Numbered from the stretch's first letter, positions 1-5,952 are shown. The stretch is 11,160 nt of DNA from Deltaproteobacteria bacterium (GCA_016219075.1 JACRCJ010000116.1:1-11160), one strand, 5' to 3'. Numbers and translations: made by a program. The notes: generated by a model not told the origin, from the letters alone.

Positions 1-1
1 G

Positions 2-1501
2 TGCGAGGTCAGGGGCAGGCCCAAGCAGCTCTACAGCATCCACAAGAAGATGGTCGACCAGGATGTGGAGTTCGAGAACATCCACGACATAATCGCCTTC
101 AGGATAATCGTAAACGACATACGGGACTGTTACGAGGTCCTGGGGATCGTACATTCGCTCTGGAAGCCAGTGCCCGGAAGGTTCAAGGACTACATAGCCA
201 TACCCAAGCCCAACCTTTATCAATCGCTCCACACCACGGTCGTAGGGCCCTACGGCGTGAGGATGGAGATACAGATAAGGACCGAAGAGATGCACCGGGT
301 CGCCGAGTACGGGATCGCGGCGCACTGGAAGTACAAGGAAGGCAGGGTGGTAGACAGCAAGGACGACAAGAACTTCGCGTGGCTCCGCCAGCTCCTTGAG
401 TGGCAGAGGGACCTGAAGGACTCGGATGAGTTCATGGAGTCCCTCAAGGTAGACCTCTTCCCCGAAGAGGTCTTCGTCTTCACCCCGAAGGGAGCCGTCA
501 AGGAGTTCCCGGTGGGGGCCACCCCCGTGGACTTCGCCTACGCCATCCATACGGGCGTGGGGAACAGGTGCGCCGGAGCCAAGGTCAACGGCAGGATGGT
601 GGCGCTCAAGTACAGGCTTAAAAACGGCGACGTGGTCGAGATAATCACCTCTCAGGCCCACCACCCCAGCAAAGACTGGCTCAAGTTCGTCGTAAGCTCG
701 AGGGCCAAGACCCGCATCAGGGCGTGGATAAAGACCGAGGAGAGGGAAAAATCCATAGACCTCGGGAAAGAGATATGCGAGAAGGAGTTCACAAGGCACG
801 GCCTCGAGTACTCAAAACTCCTCAAATCCGGCGACCTTGAGCGCATAGCGAAGGAGGCCTTCGGGGTCCAGGACCGCGATAGCCTCCTTGCCTCCATAGG
901 CTACGGCAAGATCTCGGTCTTGCAGCTCCTCGGAAAGATACTCCCGCCGGAGAAGCTTGAGAAGAAGGAGAAGTTCTCGTTCAAGAAGGTCTTCGATAAG
1001 TTCAAGACCGCCCCCAAGGGCTCGCGTAGCGCCGTCATCGTGAGGGGCGAAGACGATGTGATGGTCAGGTTCGCCAGGTGCTGCAACCCCCTGCCCGGCG
1101 ACGAGATAGAGGGTTTCATCACCCACGGACAGGGCGTGGCGGTGCACGCCGCCGGGTGCACCAACCTCATGCACATCGACCAGGAGAGAAAGATCGAGGT
1201 GGCGTGGGACAAGCAGGCCAGATCGACCCGCCCCGTGAAGATAGCCGTCATCTGCAAGAACGAAAAGGGGCTCCTGGCCGAGATGACAAACGCCATGAAA
1301 TCGGCCGATGTCAACATCACGAGCGCGGACATAAAGACCAACCACCAGGAGAACAGGGCCGTATGCACCTTCGAGGTGGAGGTCAACGACCTTGAGCACC
1401 TGAAAAACGTCATGAACCTCCTGCGGAAGATAAAGAAGGTGGTAAGCGTGCAGAGGCTCACGAACACGGTCAAAGAGATCGAACACGAACCGACGCTCTG
1501 A
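2..1501 (+). CDS. rel: Bifunctional-type RelA/SpoT (p)ppGpp synthetase/hydrolase, 3' part
   Basis: Makes (and in this subfamily usually also degrades) the stringent-response alarmone (p)ppGpp. The reading frame is open at the left edge, so the N-terminal HD hydrolase domain and the first part of the synthetase domain lie outside; 499 residues are visible. In order they show the rest of the synthetase domain (GRPKQLYSI, HDIIAFRII with the metal-binding Asp, EIQIRT with the catalytic Glu; about residues 1-110), a TGS domain (EEVFVFTPKGAVKEFPVGAT, about 155-217), a helical linker, a Cys-containing conserved domain (RCCNPLPGD...AAGC, about 356-390) and a C-terminal ACT domain (about 410-490). The motif RFKD is the R-x-K-D form typical of bifunctional Rel/SpoT enzymes rather than the E-x-D-D of monofunctional RelA; this is family knowledge. 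The usual NGYQSLHT reads NLYQSLHT. ridA follows after 23 bases, so the two are probably co-transcribed. Confidence 0.95.
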   Translation, partial: CEVRGRPKQLYSIHKKMVDQDVEFENIHDIIAFRIIVNDIRDCYEVLGIVHSLWKPVPGRFKDYIAIPKPNLYQSLHTTVVGPYGVRMEIQIRTEEMHRVAEYGIAAHWKYKEGRVVDSKDDKNFAWLRQLLEWQRDLKDSDEFMESLKVDLFPEEVFVFTPKGAVKEFPVGATPVDFAYAIHTGVGNRCAGAKVNGRMVALKYRLKNGDVVEIITSQAHHPSKDWLKFVVSSRAKTRIRAWIKTEEREKSIDLGKEICEKEFTRHGLEYSKLLKSGDLERIAKEAFGVQDRDSLLASIGYGKISVLQLLGKILPPEKLEKKEKFSFKKVFDKFKTAPKGSRSAVIVRGEDDVMVRFARCCNPLPGDEIEGFITHGQGVAVHAAGCTNLMHIDQERKIEVAWDKQARSTRPVKIAVICKNEKGLLAEMTNAMKSADVNITSADIKTNHQENRAVCTFEVEVNDLEHLKNVMNLLRKIKKVVSVQRLTNTVKEIEHEPTL

Positions 1502-1524
1502 GAAACTGTTGTAAAGGAGGTCTG

Positions 1525-1917
1525 ATGGTAAAAGAAGAGGTCAGGACCGCTTTGGCCCCTAAGGCCATTGGGCCGTACTCACAGGCGGTAAGGATCGGCA
1601 GGTACATTTTTCTCTCCGGCCAGATACCGATAGAGCCTGTCAGCGGGGAGCTTGTCGACGGCGGGGTCGGGTCGCAGACGAGGCAGGTCCTTAAAAACCT
1701 GCAGGCGGTCGTCGACGCCTCGGGAGCAAGCCTCAGGGATGTAGTCAAGACCACGGTCTATCTAACGGACCTCTCCACATTTTCCGAGATGAACGCCAAG
1801 TACGCCGAGTTTTTCACGGAGCCGTACCCGGCAAGGGCCACTGTCGGGGTCTCGGCGCTCCCGAAAGGGGCGGCTGTAGAGATCGACGCCGTAGTTGTAG
1901 TCGGAGACGATGTCTGA
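1525..1917 (+). CDS. ridA: RidA family enamine/imine deaminase
   Basis: RidA hydrolyses reactive enamine/imine intermediates released by PLP enzymes such as threonine dehydratase, protecting other PLP enzymes; it acts as a cytosolic trimer. The 130 residues match the family in full length: IGPYSQAV near the start, LSGQIPI, NLQAVVDASGASL, VVKTTVYLTD, and the C-terminal PARATVGVSALPKGAAVEIDAV block. The substrate-binding Arg is R104 and the conserved acidic residue is E119. The ATG at 1525 has an excellent ribosome binding site, AAAGGAGGT, a few bases upstream, which fixes the start. It lies 23 bases after rel with no promoter or terminator visible between, so it is the second gene of that unit. 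A long hairpin follows its stop codon. Confidence 0.95.
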   Translation: MVKEEVRTALAPKAIGPYSQAVRIGRYIFLSGQIPIEPVSGELVDGGVGSQTRQVLKNLQAVVDASGASLRDVVKTTVYLTDLSTFSEMNAKYAEFFTEPYPARATVGVSALPKGAAVEIDAVVVVGDDV

Positions 1918-1923
1918 GGGTGC

Positions 1924-1959
1924 TTGAGATTCTCCGCCGCAAATAGCGGAGAATCTTGA
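1924..1959 (+). terminator. Hairpin after ridA, possible terminator without U-tract
   Basis: A perfect 10-bp stem, GATTCTCCGC (1928-1937) with GCGGAGAATC (1946-1955), loop of 8, extendable with A-T and G-U pairs to 1924/1959. It starts seven bases after the ridA stop. Only two T residues follow, so intrinsic termination would be weak; it may instead protect the 3' end or mark a Rho-dependent stop. Confidence 0.5.
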
Positions 1960-2322
1960 TGGCACGGAAAAAAATTATGTTCGCACCTACCCCTTTACCG
2001 CCGGGTTTTGAAGGACAAAAACTTAAACACCCTTTACCTGCTTTCTCCTTCTAATGCGGGTTCAGGAACGAAAAAAATTCCGGTTTGCGGCGTTTTCCTG
2101 AAGAGTTTTTCACGCACTGTCGTGCGTTTCGGGGCTATTGCTCCGTTCGCTTGTCGAGCTCGCTCGCAATAAATGCAGGGGCTTGCTCGCTCTCTCTCCT
2201 TCAGGCTCGCTCCGCAATGCCCCTGGGGTTTGTTTTAGAGACAAAAACTTGAACCATGATATTTCAATCGTCGCGTCCAGCCACCCATTCTACGCAAGAC
2301 CGGGCGGACCGGGGAGGCGCGG
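1960..2322. other. Non-coding, hairpin-rich intergenic region between ridA and rpmB
   Basis: No convincing gene is present between these convergent genes. Visible structure: inverted repeat TTCAGGAA (2061-2068)/TTCCTGAA (2095-2102); a 6-bp stem ACGCAC/GTGCGT with a 4-base loop (2112-2127); TATTGC/GCAATA around a GCTCGCT-rich core (about 2136-2171); CAGGGGC-TTGC (2176-2186) with GCAA-T-GCCCCTG (2214-2225). A near-identical 15-mer, GACAAAAACTT(A/G)AAC, occurs at 2014-2028 and 2240-2254 and brackets most of these hairpins. It could be a degenerate repeat element or structured RNA; identity unknown. Confidence 0.5.
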
Positions 2323-2365
2323 GAAAAAAGGAAGGCCCCGCCCGGAGAAAGTCCGGCGGGGCCTT
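2323..2365 (-). terminator. Strong intrinsic terminator of rpmB
   Basis: A 14-bp GC-rich stem: AAGGCCCCGCC (2332-2342) pairs with GGCGGGGCCTT (2355-2365), extended by GGA/TCC around a GAAAG loop with one bulged C. On the minus strand the stem is followed within two bases by six U residues (complement of 2324-2329). It lies about 75 bases past the rpmB stop. Read on the plus strand, a T-rich stretch at 2371-2380 follows after AAAAG, so it may also work in the other direction. Confidence 0.85.
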
Positions 2366-2382
2366 AAAAGTTTTTATTTTAA

Positions 2383-2414
2383 CCCTTTGAAAACCCTGGG
2401 GTTTTCAAAAGGGG
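2383..2414. other. Second hairpin between rpmB stop and its terminator
   Basis: CCCTTTGAAAACCC (2383-2396) pairs with GGGTTTTCAAAAGGG (2399-2413), leaving a very tight loop and one bulged A. It sits in the rpmB 3' UTR, between the stop codon and the terminator. No U-tract follows on either strand, so it is more likely an RNA-stability or processing element than a terminator. Confidence 0.5.
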
Positions 2415-2440
2415 ATGGTTCATTATACGGGGCTTTACGG

Positions 2441-2632
2441 TCAGGCTACCTTTACGACGGCGCCTGAGCGGATGCACCTGCTGCAAGCCTTGATCTTCTT
2501 GACCTCTCCCTTATGAAGGGCTCGAACCGCCTGAAGGTTAGGGTTCCATCTCCTCTTGGTCTTGTTATGGGCGTGGCTTACATTGTTGCCGAATGTAACC
2601 CCTTTCCCGCATATGTCGCATGTCGCTGCCAT
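2441..2632 (-). CDS. rpmB: 50S ribosomal protein L28, zinc-binding form
   Basis: Small structural protein of the large ribosomal subunit. The 63 residues give the full family pattern: CDICGKG, GNNVSHAHNKTKRRWNPNLQ, and the C-terminal block containing ACSRCIRSG. C5, C8, C50 and C53 form two CxxC pairs, the zinc-ribbon (C+) version of L28; in bacteria such proteins are often part of zinc-dependent regulation, although no Zur-type site is evident here. The frame is open upstream to 3166, but the start at 2632 is set by homology (MAATCDICGKG) and by GGAGGT nine bases before the ATG. It is a single-gene unit with a promoter at 2684-2713 and terminator at 2323-2365. Its position near rel and ridA resembles, as I recall, the order in Geobacter-type genomes. 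Confidence 0.96.
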   Translation of the reverse strand: MAATCDICGKGVTFGNNVSHAHNKTKRRWNPNLQAVRALHKGEVKKIKACSRCIRSGAVVKVA

Positions 2633-2683
2633 GGGTGAATACCTCCGCAAAAAATTTAATCTACAAAATCTATCACATCCCAA

Positions 2684-2713
2684 ATAGCATTGCAAGTTTT
2701 TTTTACGGGTCAA
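2684..2713 (-). promoter_or_regulatory. Probable sigma-70-type promoter of rpmB
   Basis: Minus-strand TTGACC (-35, plus 2708-2713), an 18-base spacer and TGCTAT (-10, plus 2684-2689). It would give a leader of about 45 nucleotides before the rpmB ATG at 2632. The spacer holds an A-tract. The same short interval must also carry the divergent promoter of the DUF218 gene; only a weak match, TTGCAA (2690-2695) and ATAAAG (2713-2718), is seen for that. Confidence 0.55.
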
Positions 2714-2764
2714 TAAAGGCAAAATAGGGTAGGTCTTTACTTTTAAAAAGTCCTTCTTGCGGAC

Positions 2765-3352
2765 ATGATGAGAAAAAAGGTCTACATAACAATCCTGGCT
2801 GTCCTGGCGCTTCTGGCGGCCTTTGCGGCGGCCGGTTTCGTGTCTTACGCGGCAAAAACGCGTAAGCTCAGTACCGCGGCCTGCGCTCAGGCCGACGCCG
2901 TAGTGGTGTTGACCGGCGGCAGGAACAGGGCAGAGGAGGGCTTGAAGCTCCTCAAAAGCGGCAGCGCGAGGATACTGATATTGAGCGGGGTCAACAAGGA
3001 CGCCGGCCTCGACTCCATCTTCTTGAATATGCTCACAAACGCCGAGAGGGCCAACATCATACTCGACAAGGAATCGGCCTCCACATATCAAAACGCCGTC
3101 GAGGTGAGGGGGATAATGAGAAAGATGGGGCTCAACTCGATGCTCCTCATCACCTCCGGTTATCACATGTTGAGGGCCGAGTACATCTTCAGTAAGATTA
3201 TGCCTGAAGATGTGAGGATACTGCCGTGCCCGGTATCGAGCCCCAACTTCGATATGGACAGGTGGTGGGCGGGGGACAGCCTCTTCCTCTTATTCGTCGA
3301 GTTCGTAAAGTACTGCCTTTTTGTGGCGGGGTTTTACCTTGGGGTCGTCTGA
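2765..3352 (+). CDS. DUF218 (SanA/YdcF/ElyC-like) membrane-anchored protein
   Basis: Belongs to the DUF218 family, whose members include SanA, YdcF and ElyC, implicated in envelope integrity and peptidoglycan/lipid-carrier metabolism; the biochemical activity here is not known. A single N-terminal membrane segment (about residues 6-28, preceded by MMRKK) anchors the rest outside the cytosol. The domain follows: ADAVVVLTGG (43-52) with R53, GLKLLKSGSARILILSG, the conserved acidic/serine stretch ESASTYQNA (103-111), and LLITSGYHMLRA (127-138) with its conserved His. The length, 195 residues, is normal. Two adjacent ATGs (2765, 2768) are possible starts; the ribosome binding site is weak. The gene is divergent from rpmB. 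Its last 19 bases overlap the opposite-strand tail of a disrupted gene (3334-3525). No clear terminator is seen. Confidence 0.88.
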   Translation: MMRKKVYITILAVLALLAAFAAAGFVSYAAKTRKLSTAACAQADAVVVLTGGRNRAEEGLKLLKSGSARILILSGVNKDAGLDSIFLNMLTNAERANIILDKESASTYQNAVEVRGIMRKMGLNSMLLITSGYHMLRAEYIFSKIMPEDVRILPCPVSSPNFDMDRWWAGDSLFLLFVEFVKYCLFVAGFYLGVV

Positions 3353-3525
3353 GAGGCCCCGGTCAGTACCGCCTTCCTGTGCCTGTCTGTCCAAAACCCA
3401 AGAAGTACGAAGAGCCACTGCAAAAGCCCGGCAAGGGCTACTGTTGACGCATCCGGCGGCACGGCCCCGGAAAACTGGCTCGCGTAAATAATGTGGGCCT
3501 GTTGCGGTGAGGAGGAGTCCTGTCT
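3334..3525 (-). pseudogene. 3' remnant of an unidentified membrane-protein gene, cut by the IS
   Basis: On the minus strand a reading frame with GC-rich codons like the host genes runs from the inner edge of the IS (3525) to a TAA at 3334-3336: 63 residues with no usable start codon. It contains one strong hydrophobic segment, TVALAGLLQWLFVLLGFW (about residues 28-45), followed by the positively charged TDRHRK, a typical cytosol-facing membrane anchor near a C-terminus. Upstream, the frame meets an in-frame TAA nine bases into the IS terminal repeat (GTTGGGTTA, 3526-3534), so the element abolishes it. The matching N-terminal part is not found to the right of the IS, which suggests a deletion or later rearrangement. 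The family is not recognised. The alternative is a chance open frame in intergenic DNA. Confidence 0.42.
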
Positions 3526-3573
3526 GTTGGGTTACGCTTCGCTGCTATGTGTAAAGCAGAATCTTGAGCCTCA
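3526..3573 (+). repeat. Left inverted repeat of the IS110-family element
   Basis: Blocks in order: GTTGGGTTA (3526-3534), CTATGT (3545-3550), TAAAGCAG (3552-3559) and TTGAGCCTCA (3564-3573). All 33 bases reappear in inverted orientation at 4871-4909. The gaps (10, 1, 4) are larger than those on the right (4, 2, 0), so the two ends differ by small insertions. Confidence 0.8.
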
Positions 3574-3745
3574 AAGTATTGAACCGTGAATCCAACCAAG
3601 CTGCTATTCGTGGTCTCAGCCGAGCCACATTCAATCAATCCGAGGTTTTCACATTCGGAGGCGGCAAGCTAATTCCTCGTGGTCCTTTGATCGGCCACAG
3701 CGAAGCGCACGCCGTCCTCCAGCCTCCGGTTCTCAACGGTTCAGA
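3574..3745 (-). ncRNA. Candidate bridge RNA region of the IS (3' side of transposase)
   Basis: The 220 bases between the transposase stop and the left end carry no gene. In the IS1111 subgroup the bridge RNA, whose loops specify target and donor DNA, is encoded on this side. Local stems are visible, for example GTGG-CTC/GAG-CCAC (3610-3628, one bulged T, loop AGCC) and TCCGA/TCGGA around 3640-3660. I cannot fold the region or assign the target and donor loops by eye, so both the RNA and its ends are inferred from family layout. Confidence 0.35.
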
Positions 3746-4804
3746 TCAAGCCGCAAGTCCTGACATATAAGGCCTGTTTTCTAAAAGCATGCGTCTCGTG
3801 CTCAAAAGAAGTCTGCGCGCAATCGCGACAATGGCCCGCTTTGACCCGGAACGATTCTTAATCCTTTCGTAACACTCCCGCATGGCTCCGTCCTTCGTTA
3901 TAATCCGCCAAGCCGATTCAATTAGAGTTCCACGGAGTCCGTTCTTACCGGCCCGGGTAATCCGTCCCATCCTTACCTTGTCCGCGCTCGAATATTGTGA
4001 TGGCGTAAGCCCAACATATGCCGCCAGCTGGTCTGCCTTTTTAAACCGGCTTACGTCTCCAAGCTCAAGGAGTATCTCCATCGCTACGATAAGGCCGATG
4101 CCTGGCACGCTTCTTAATATCTCGACCTTCTCCTTGTAGCGCTCCGTCTCGGAAAGCCCTTTTAAAAGTTCCGTCTGCTCCTTTATGGCTGCGTTCAAAA
4201 ACTCGTACTGCTCTAAAAGCAACCGGAAACTCCCATCCATCCAGCGGTCCCCGAACCGGAAACGCCCTATGTTCTCCAGATACGTTTTACTCCACTTGCC
4301 CGAAGGCTCAGGTATATCTATTCCGTATAATCTTAAGGCTGCCTTTATCCGGCACTGTGTCCGGACCCTGTCAACTATCAGCTGCCTACGCCTTCGGCTT
4401 ACCTCCCTGTGATGCCGTCCTTCCTTGTCAGGGACCCATACATTTTTGAGCATCCCTTTGGCCAGAAGCAGGGCCAGCTTTTTTGAATCCCTCCGGTCTG
4501 TCTTGACCTTATTCCCGTACTCAATCGGCAGAAGGCTCGGTGGCGTAACGATGCACTCCGCGCCGTATTCGATCAGATGGTCATAAAGCCAAAAACCAAA
4601 GTACCCGGCCTCGTAAGCCGCCTTTATCCTGCTCCCCTTGTATCTCTCCAGTAAATGCCTTAACGCCTCCCATCTGCCAGGGATGCTTCCTTTAAAAACA
4701 TCCTCTCCTTCGCATAGCACGGTCACATGCCATGCCTTGCGGTGGAGGTCTATCCCTGCAAAAATATCCTTCCCTTTTACATCGCCCTTGGTGTAACCTC
4801 TCAT
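3746..4804 (-). CDS. IS110-family transposase (DEDD RuvC-like plus serine domain)
   Basis: Recombinase that moves the element, guided in this family by a bridge RNA. The 352 residues have the two expected domains. The N-terminal RuvC-like domain shows the DEDD set: D19 in FAGIDLHRK, E65 in AAYEAGYFGFWLYD, and D103/D106 in KVKTDRRDSKKLALLL. The C-terminal transposase domain starts with LRSVPGIG (about 230-237) and includes AYVGLTPSQYSSADKVRMGRIT, with the probable nucleophilic Ser at S272 or S273, and the RITRAGKNGLR block. No frameshift or internal stop is present, so it looks functional. The ATG at 4804 has GGAGG five bases upstream. A promoter lies at 4851-4880, inside the right inverted repeat. 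The assignment is firm; the IS1111 subgroup is inferred from the inverted repeats and the non-coding side. Confidence 0.95.
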   Translation of the reverse strand: MRGYTKGDVKGKDIFAGIDLHRKAWHVTVLCEGEDVFKGSIPGRWEALRHLLERYKGSRIKAAYEAGYFGFWLYDHLIEYGAECIVTPPSLLPIEYGNKVKTDRRDSKKLALLLAKGMLKNVWVPDKEGRHHREVSRRRRQLIVDRVRTQCRIKAALRLYGIDIPEPSGKWSKTYLENIGRFRFGDRWMDGSFRLLLEQYEFLNAAIKEQTELLKGLSETERYKEKVEILRSVPGIGLIVAMEILLELGDVSRFKKADQLAAYVGLTPSQYSSADKVRMGRITRAGKNGLRGTLIESAWRIITKDGAMRECYERIKNRSGSKRAIVAIARRLLLSTRRMLLENRPYMSGLAA

Positions 4805-4826
4805 GCGAGCCTCCTTAAGTTGGTTT

Positions 4827-4859
4827 TTTTATAGTGTTCCTGGCTGGCTCACTATAAAA
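4827..4859. promoter_or_regulatory. Palindrome overlapping the transposase -10 region
   Basis: A perfect 10-bp inverted repeat, TTTTATAGTG (4827-4836) and CACTATAAAA (4850-4859), with a 13-base spacer. It lies between the right end of the IS and the transposase start, and one arm contains the proposed -10 hexamer. It could be an operator, or a hairpin limiting read-through into the transposase; in the plus direction no U-tract follows. Confidence 0.45.
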
Positions 4860-4880
4860 TACCCTGCTTATGAGGCTCAA
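4851..4880 (-). promoter_or_regulatory. Probable transposase promoter
   Basis: Minus-strand TTGAGC (-35, plus 4875-4880), an 18-base spacer and TATAGT (-10, plus 4851-4856). The -35 box lies inside the right inverted repeat, so terminal-repeat binding and transcription would compete. Spacing to the transposase start at 4804 allows a leader of about 40 nucleotides. Confidence 0.5.
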
Positions 4881-4909
4881 CTGCTTTATAACATAGTTAC
4901 TAACCCAAC
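4871..4909 (-). repeat. Right inverted repeat of the IS110-family element
   Basis: TGAGGCTCAA (4871-4880), CTGCTTTA (4881-4888), ACATAG (4891-4896) and TAACCCAAC (4901-4909). Complemented, these are the four blocks of the left end in the same order. The outermost base is about 15 bases from the stop codon of the neighbouring membrane-protein gene. Confidence 0.8.
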
Positions 4910-4924
4910 CGTCCTTGCTATATT

Positions 4925-5326
4925 CTATTCCGGACGACGTCGGCCGATTACATAACGGACAGTGCTGTTGATAATGACCGGACTGGAAAGAATCACATAG
5001 CTAACCATTGTTGCCAGAATAAAATCATTCAAAGTGGCTTCCGAGAACGTAAGTGCATCATGTCTGCCCAGGAACCATCCTAATCCAAACGCAAGGCTGA
5101 CTGTAATACCGCTCATATTAATGACAAATAACGGCAGGAGCGGTCTTAATCCAATTCCCCGTATATATCCAACGTAAAGCGAACACCACCATGCAGAAAT
5201 GGTTGCATAAACATACCTTGACGGGTTGTCGGTGGATAGAAATAAGATCACCAGCCATGCAAAGAACCATGCCGAAAAATGGATTATGGAATCCAGAACA
5301 GGTTTAGCCCATCTTGACTTCATCAT
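4925..5326 (-). CDS. Small four-helix membrane protein, partner of DUF2778-like gene
   Basis: No family recognised. The 133-residue product has four probable membrane helices (about 13-31, 38-56, 62-86 and 101-120), short loops, a charged N-terminus and a basic end (GRRRPE). It starts five bases after the stop of the DUF2778-like gene; its ribosome binding site GGAG overlaps or touches that stop (TAG-GAG), so the two are translationally coupled. Two tandem ATGs (5326 and 5323) are possible, the second better spaced. From position alone it could be an immunity or accessory protein for the upstream cell-wall enzyme, or a holin-like protein of a phage lysis module; neither is shown by its sequence. 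The stop lies about ten bases from the IS border, so the original C-terminus may have been altered. Base composition is more AT-rich than the flanking host genes. Confidence 0.7.
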   Translation of the reverse strand: MMKSRWAKPVLDSIIHFSAWFFAWLVILFLSTDNPSRYVYATISAWWCSLYVGYIRGIGLRPLLPLFVINMSGITVSLAFGLGWFLGRHDALTFSEATLNDFILATMVSYVILSSPVIINSTVRYVIGRRRPE

Positions 5327-5331
5327 CTCTC

Positions 5332-5952
5332 CTATCGGACAACCAATGTAACGCTTCCATCTCGATCAGATAATAGGTCTTTCAACAGCCTGTCGGTTGA
5401 TTCGTTGCCAAAGATGCCGCCGCCTATATCAATGCACCCGGCAGAGCCGGCCTTGCTGCCGCCATGCAGAAAGAAGCCGGACCTCTTAGTCTTTACCGAT
5501 ACAGGATGTAACGTTACCCGCCAATCACCCCAGTCTAAAATGGCATTTCTGGCCAAATCCTTTAATAAACCAGGATTATCTAATTCACTGACATCAATCC
5601 TATAAATCCCGCGTGGTATCGGTCCCTCCCATGAATTAGATTCGCAATCAGGGTTATTCATGCATTTGCCTTTGCCTGAAGTAGCTGAAATCGTATAACT
5701 GGACGCACCAGGACGTCTTGGGTCTACGGTCAATATTCCTTCACGCACATCGAAGGCAAGCCGTACCTCTCCTTTTGCCTTCTCCTCATCAGCCACTTTT
5801 ACATTCACCCTGATTTCCTTGTTATGCTTGTCAATACGGCCTACCTTCCTGCCGTCAAGATATACATCTAAACGCAGTCCGCTGCTGTCAAGCACAGGGA
5901 CAACCTTCATCTTGTCCATGATTTCATCGGTGTTCCGATATACCCTTTCCAT
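5332..5952 (-). CDS. L,D-transpeptidase-like protein, DUF2778/Tlde1 type
   Basis: The C-terminal half has the pattern of the DUF2778/Tlde1 branch of L,D-transpeptidase-like cysteine enzymes, which act on peptidoglycan stem peptides: YTISATSGKG, GPIPRGIYRI, GDWRVTLHP and the catalytic motif FFLHGG...GSAGCIDIG with H163 and C173. Residues 1 to about 85 form a polar domain of unknown role. There is no signal peptide or membrane segment, so export would need a dedicated route such as type VI secretion or phage lysis, or the protein stays inside; no secretion gene is in the window. The frame is open to a GTG at 6018 (228 residues), but the ATG at 5952 has GAAAGGGGG six bases upstream and is preferred (206 residues). 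The four-helix membrane gene is coupled behind it. The enzyme class is fairly secure; the biological role is inferred. Confidence 0.75.
   Translation of the reverse strand: MERVYRNTDEIMDKMKVVPVLDSSGLRLDVYLDGRKVGRIDKHNKEIRVNVKVADEEKAKGEVRLAFDVREGILTVDPRRPGASSYTISATSGKGKCMNNPDCESNSWEGPIPRGIYRIDVSELDNPGLLKDLARNAILDWGDWRVTLHPVSVKTKRSGFFLHGGSKAGSAGCIDIGGGIFGNESTDRLLKDLLSDRDGSVTLVVR

Larger units (their letters stand above)
3526..4910 (-). mobile_element. IS110-family insertion sequence, probably IS1111 subgroup
   Basis: About 1.39 kb, containing one transposase on the minus strand. Both ends carry matching blocks in inverted order: GTTGGGTTA, CTATGT, TAAAGCAG and TTGAGCCTCA, read inward at the left (3526-3573) and, complemented, at the right (4871-4909). 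IS1111-type elements are known for sub-terminal inverted repeats, unlike classical IS110. The pentamer GTCCT lies just outside both ends (3517-3521 and 4911-4915) and could be the duplicated core, which would place the exact borders a few bases out. The transposase 3' side has a long non-coding stretch (3526-3745, 220 bases) and the 5' side about 105 bases. This is the layout expected when the bridge RNA is encoded downstream of the transposase. The copy looks intact and possibly active. Confidence 0.85.

Noticed and set aside
2138..2467. 109-codon plus-strand open frame
   Set aside because: It runs through the rpmB terminator, the 3' UTR hairpin and the end of rpmB; the product is low-complexity and has no recognisable domain or ribosome binding site.
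3405..3525. Cobalamin-riboswitch-like words (GAGCCACTG, GGAGGAGTCCTGTC)
   Set aside because: The spacing and order do not fit the B12 riboswitch core, no B12-related gene follows, and the opposite strand reads as the tail of a coding frame.
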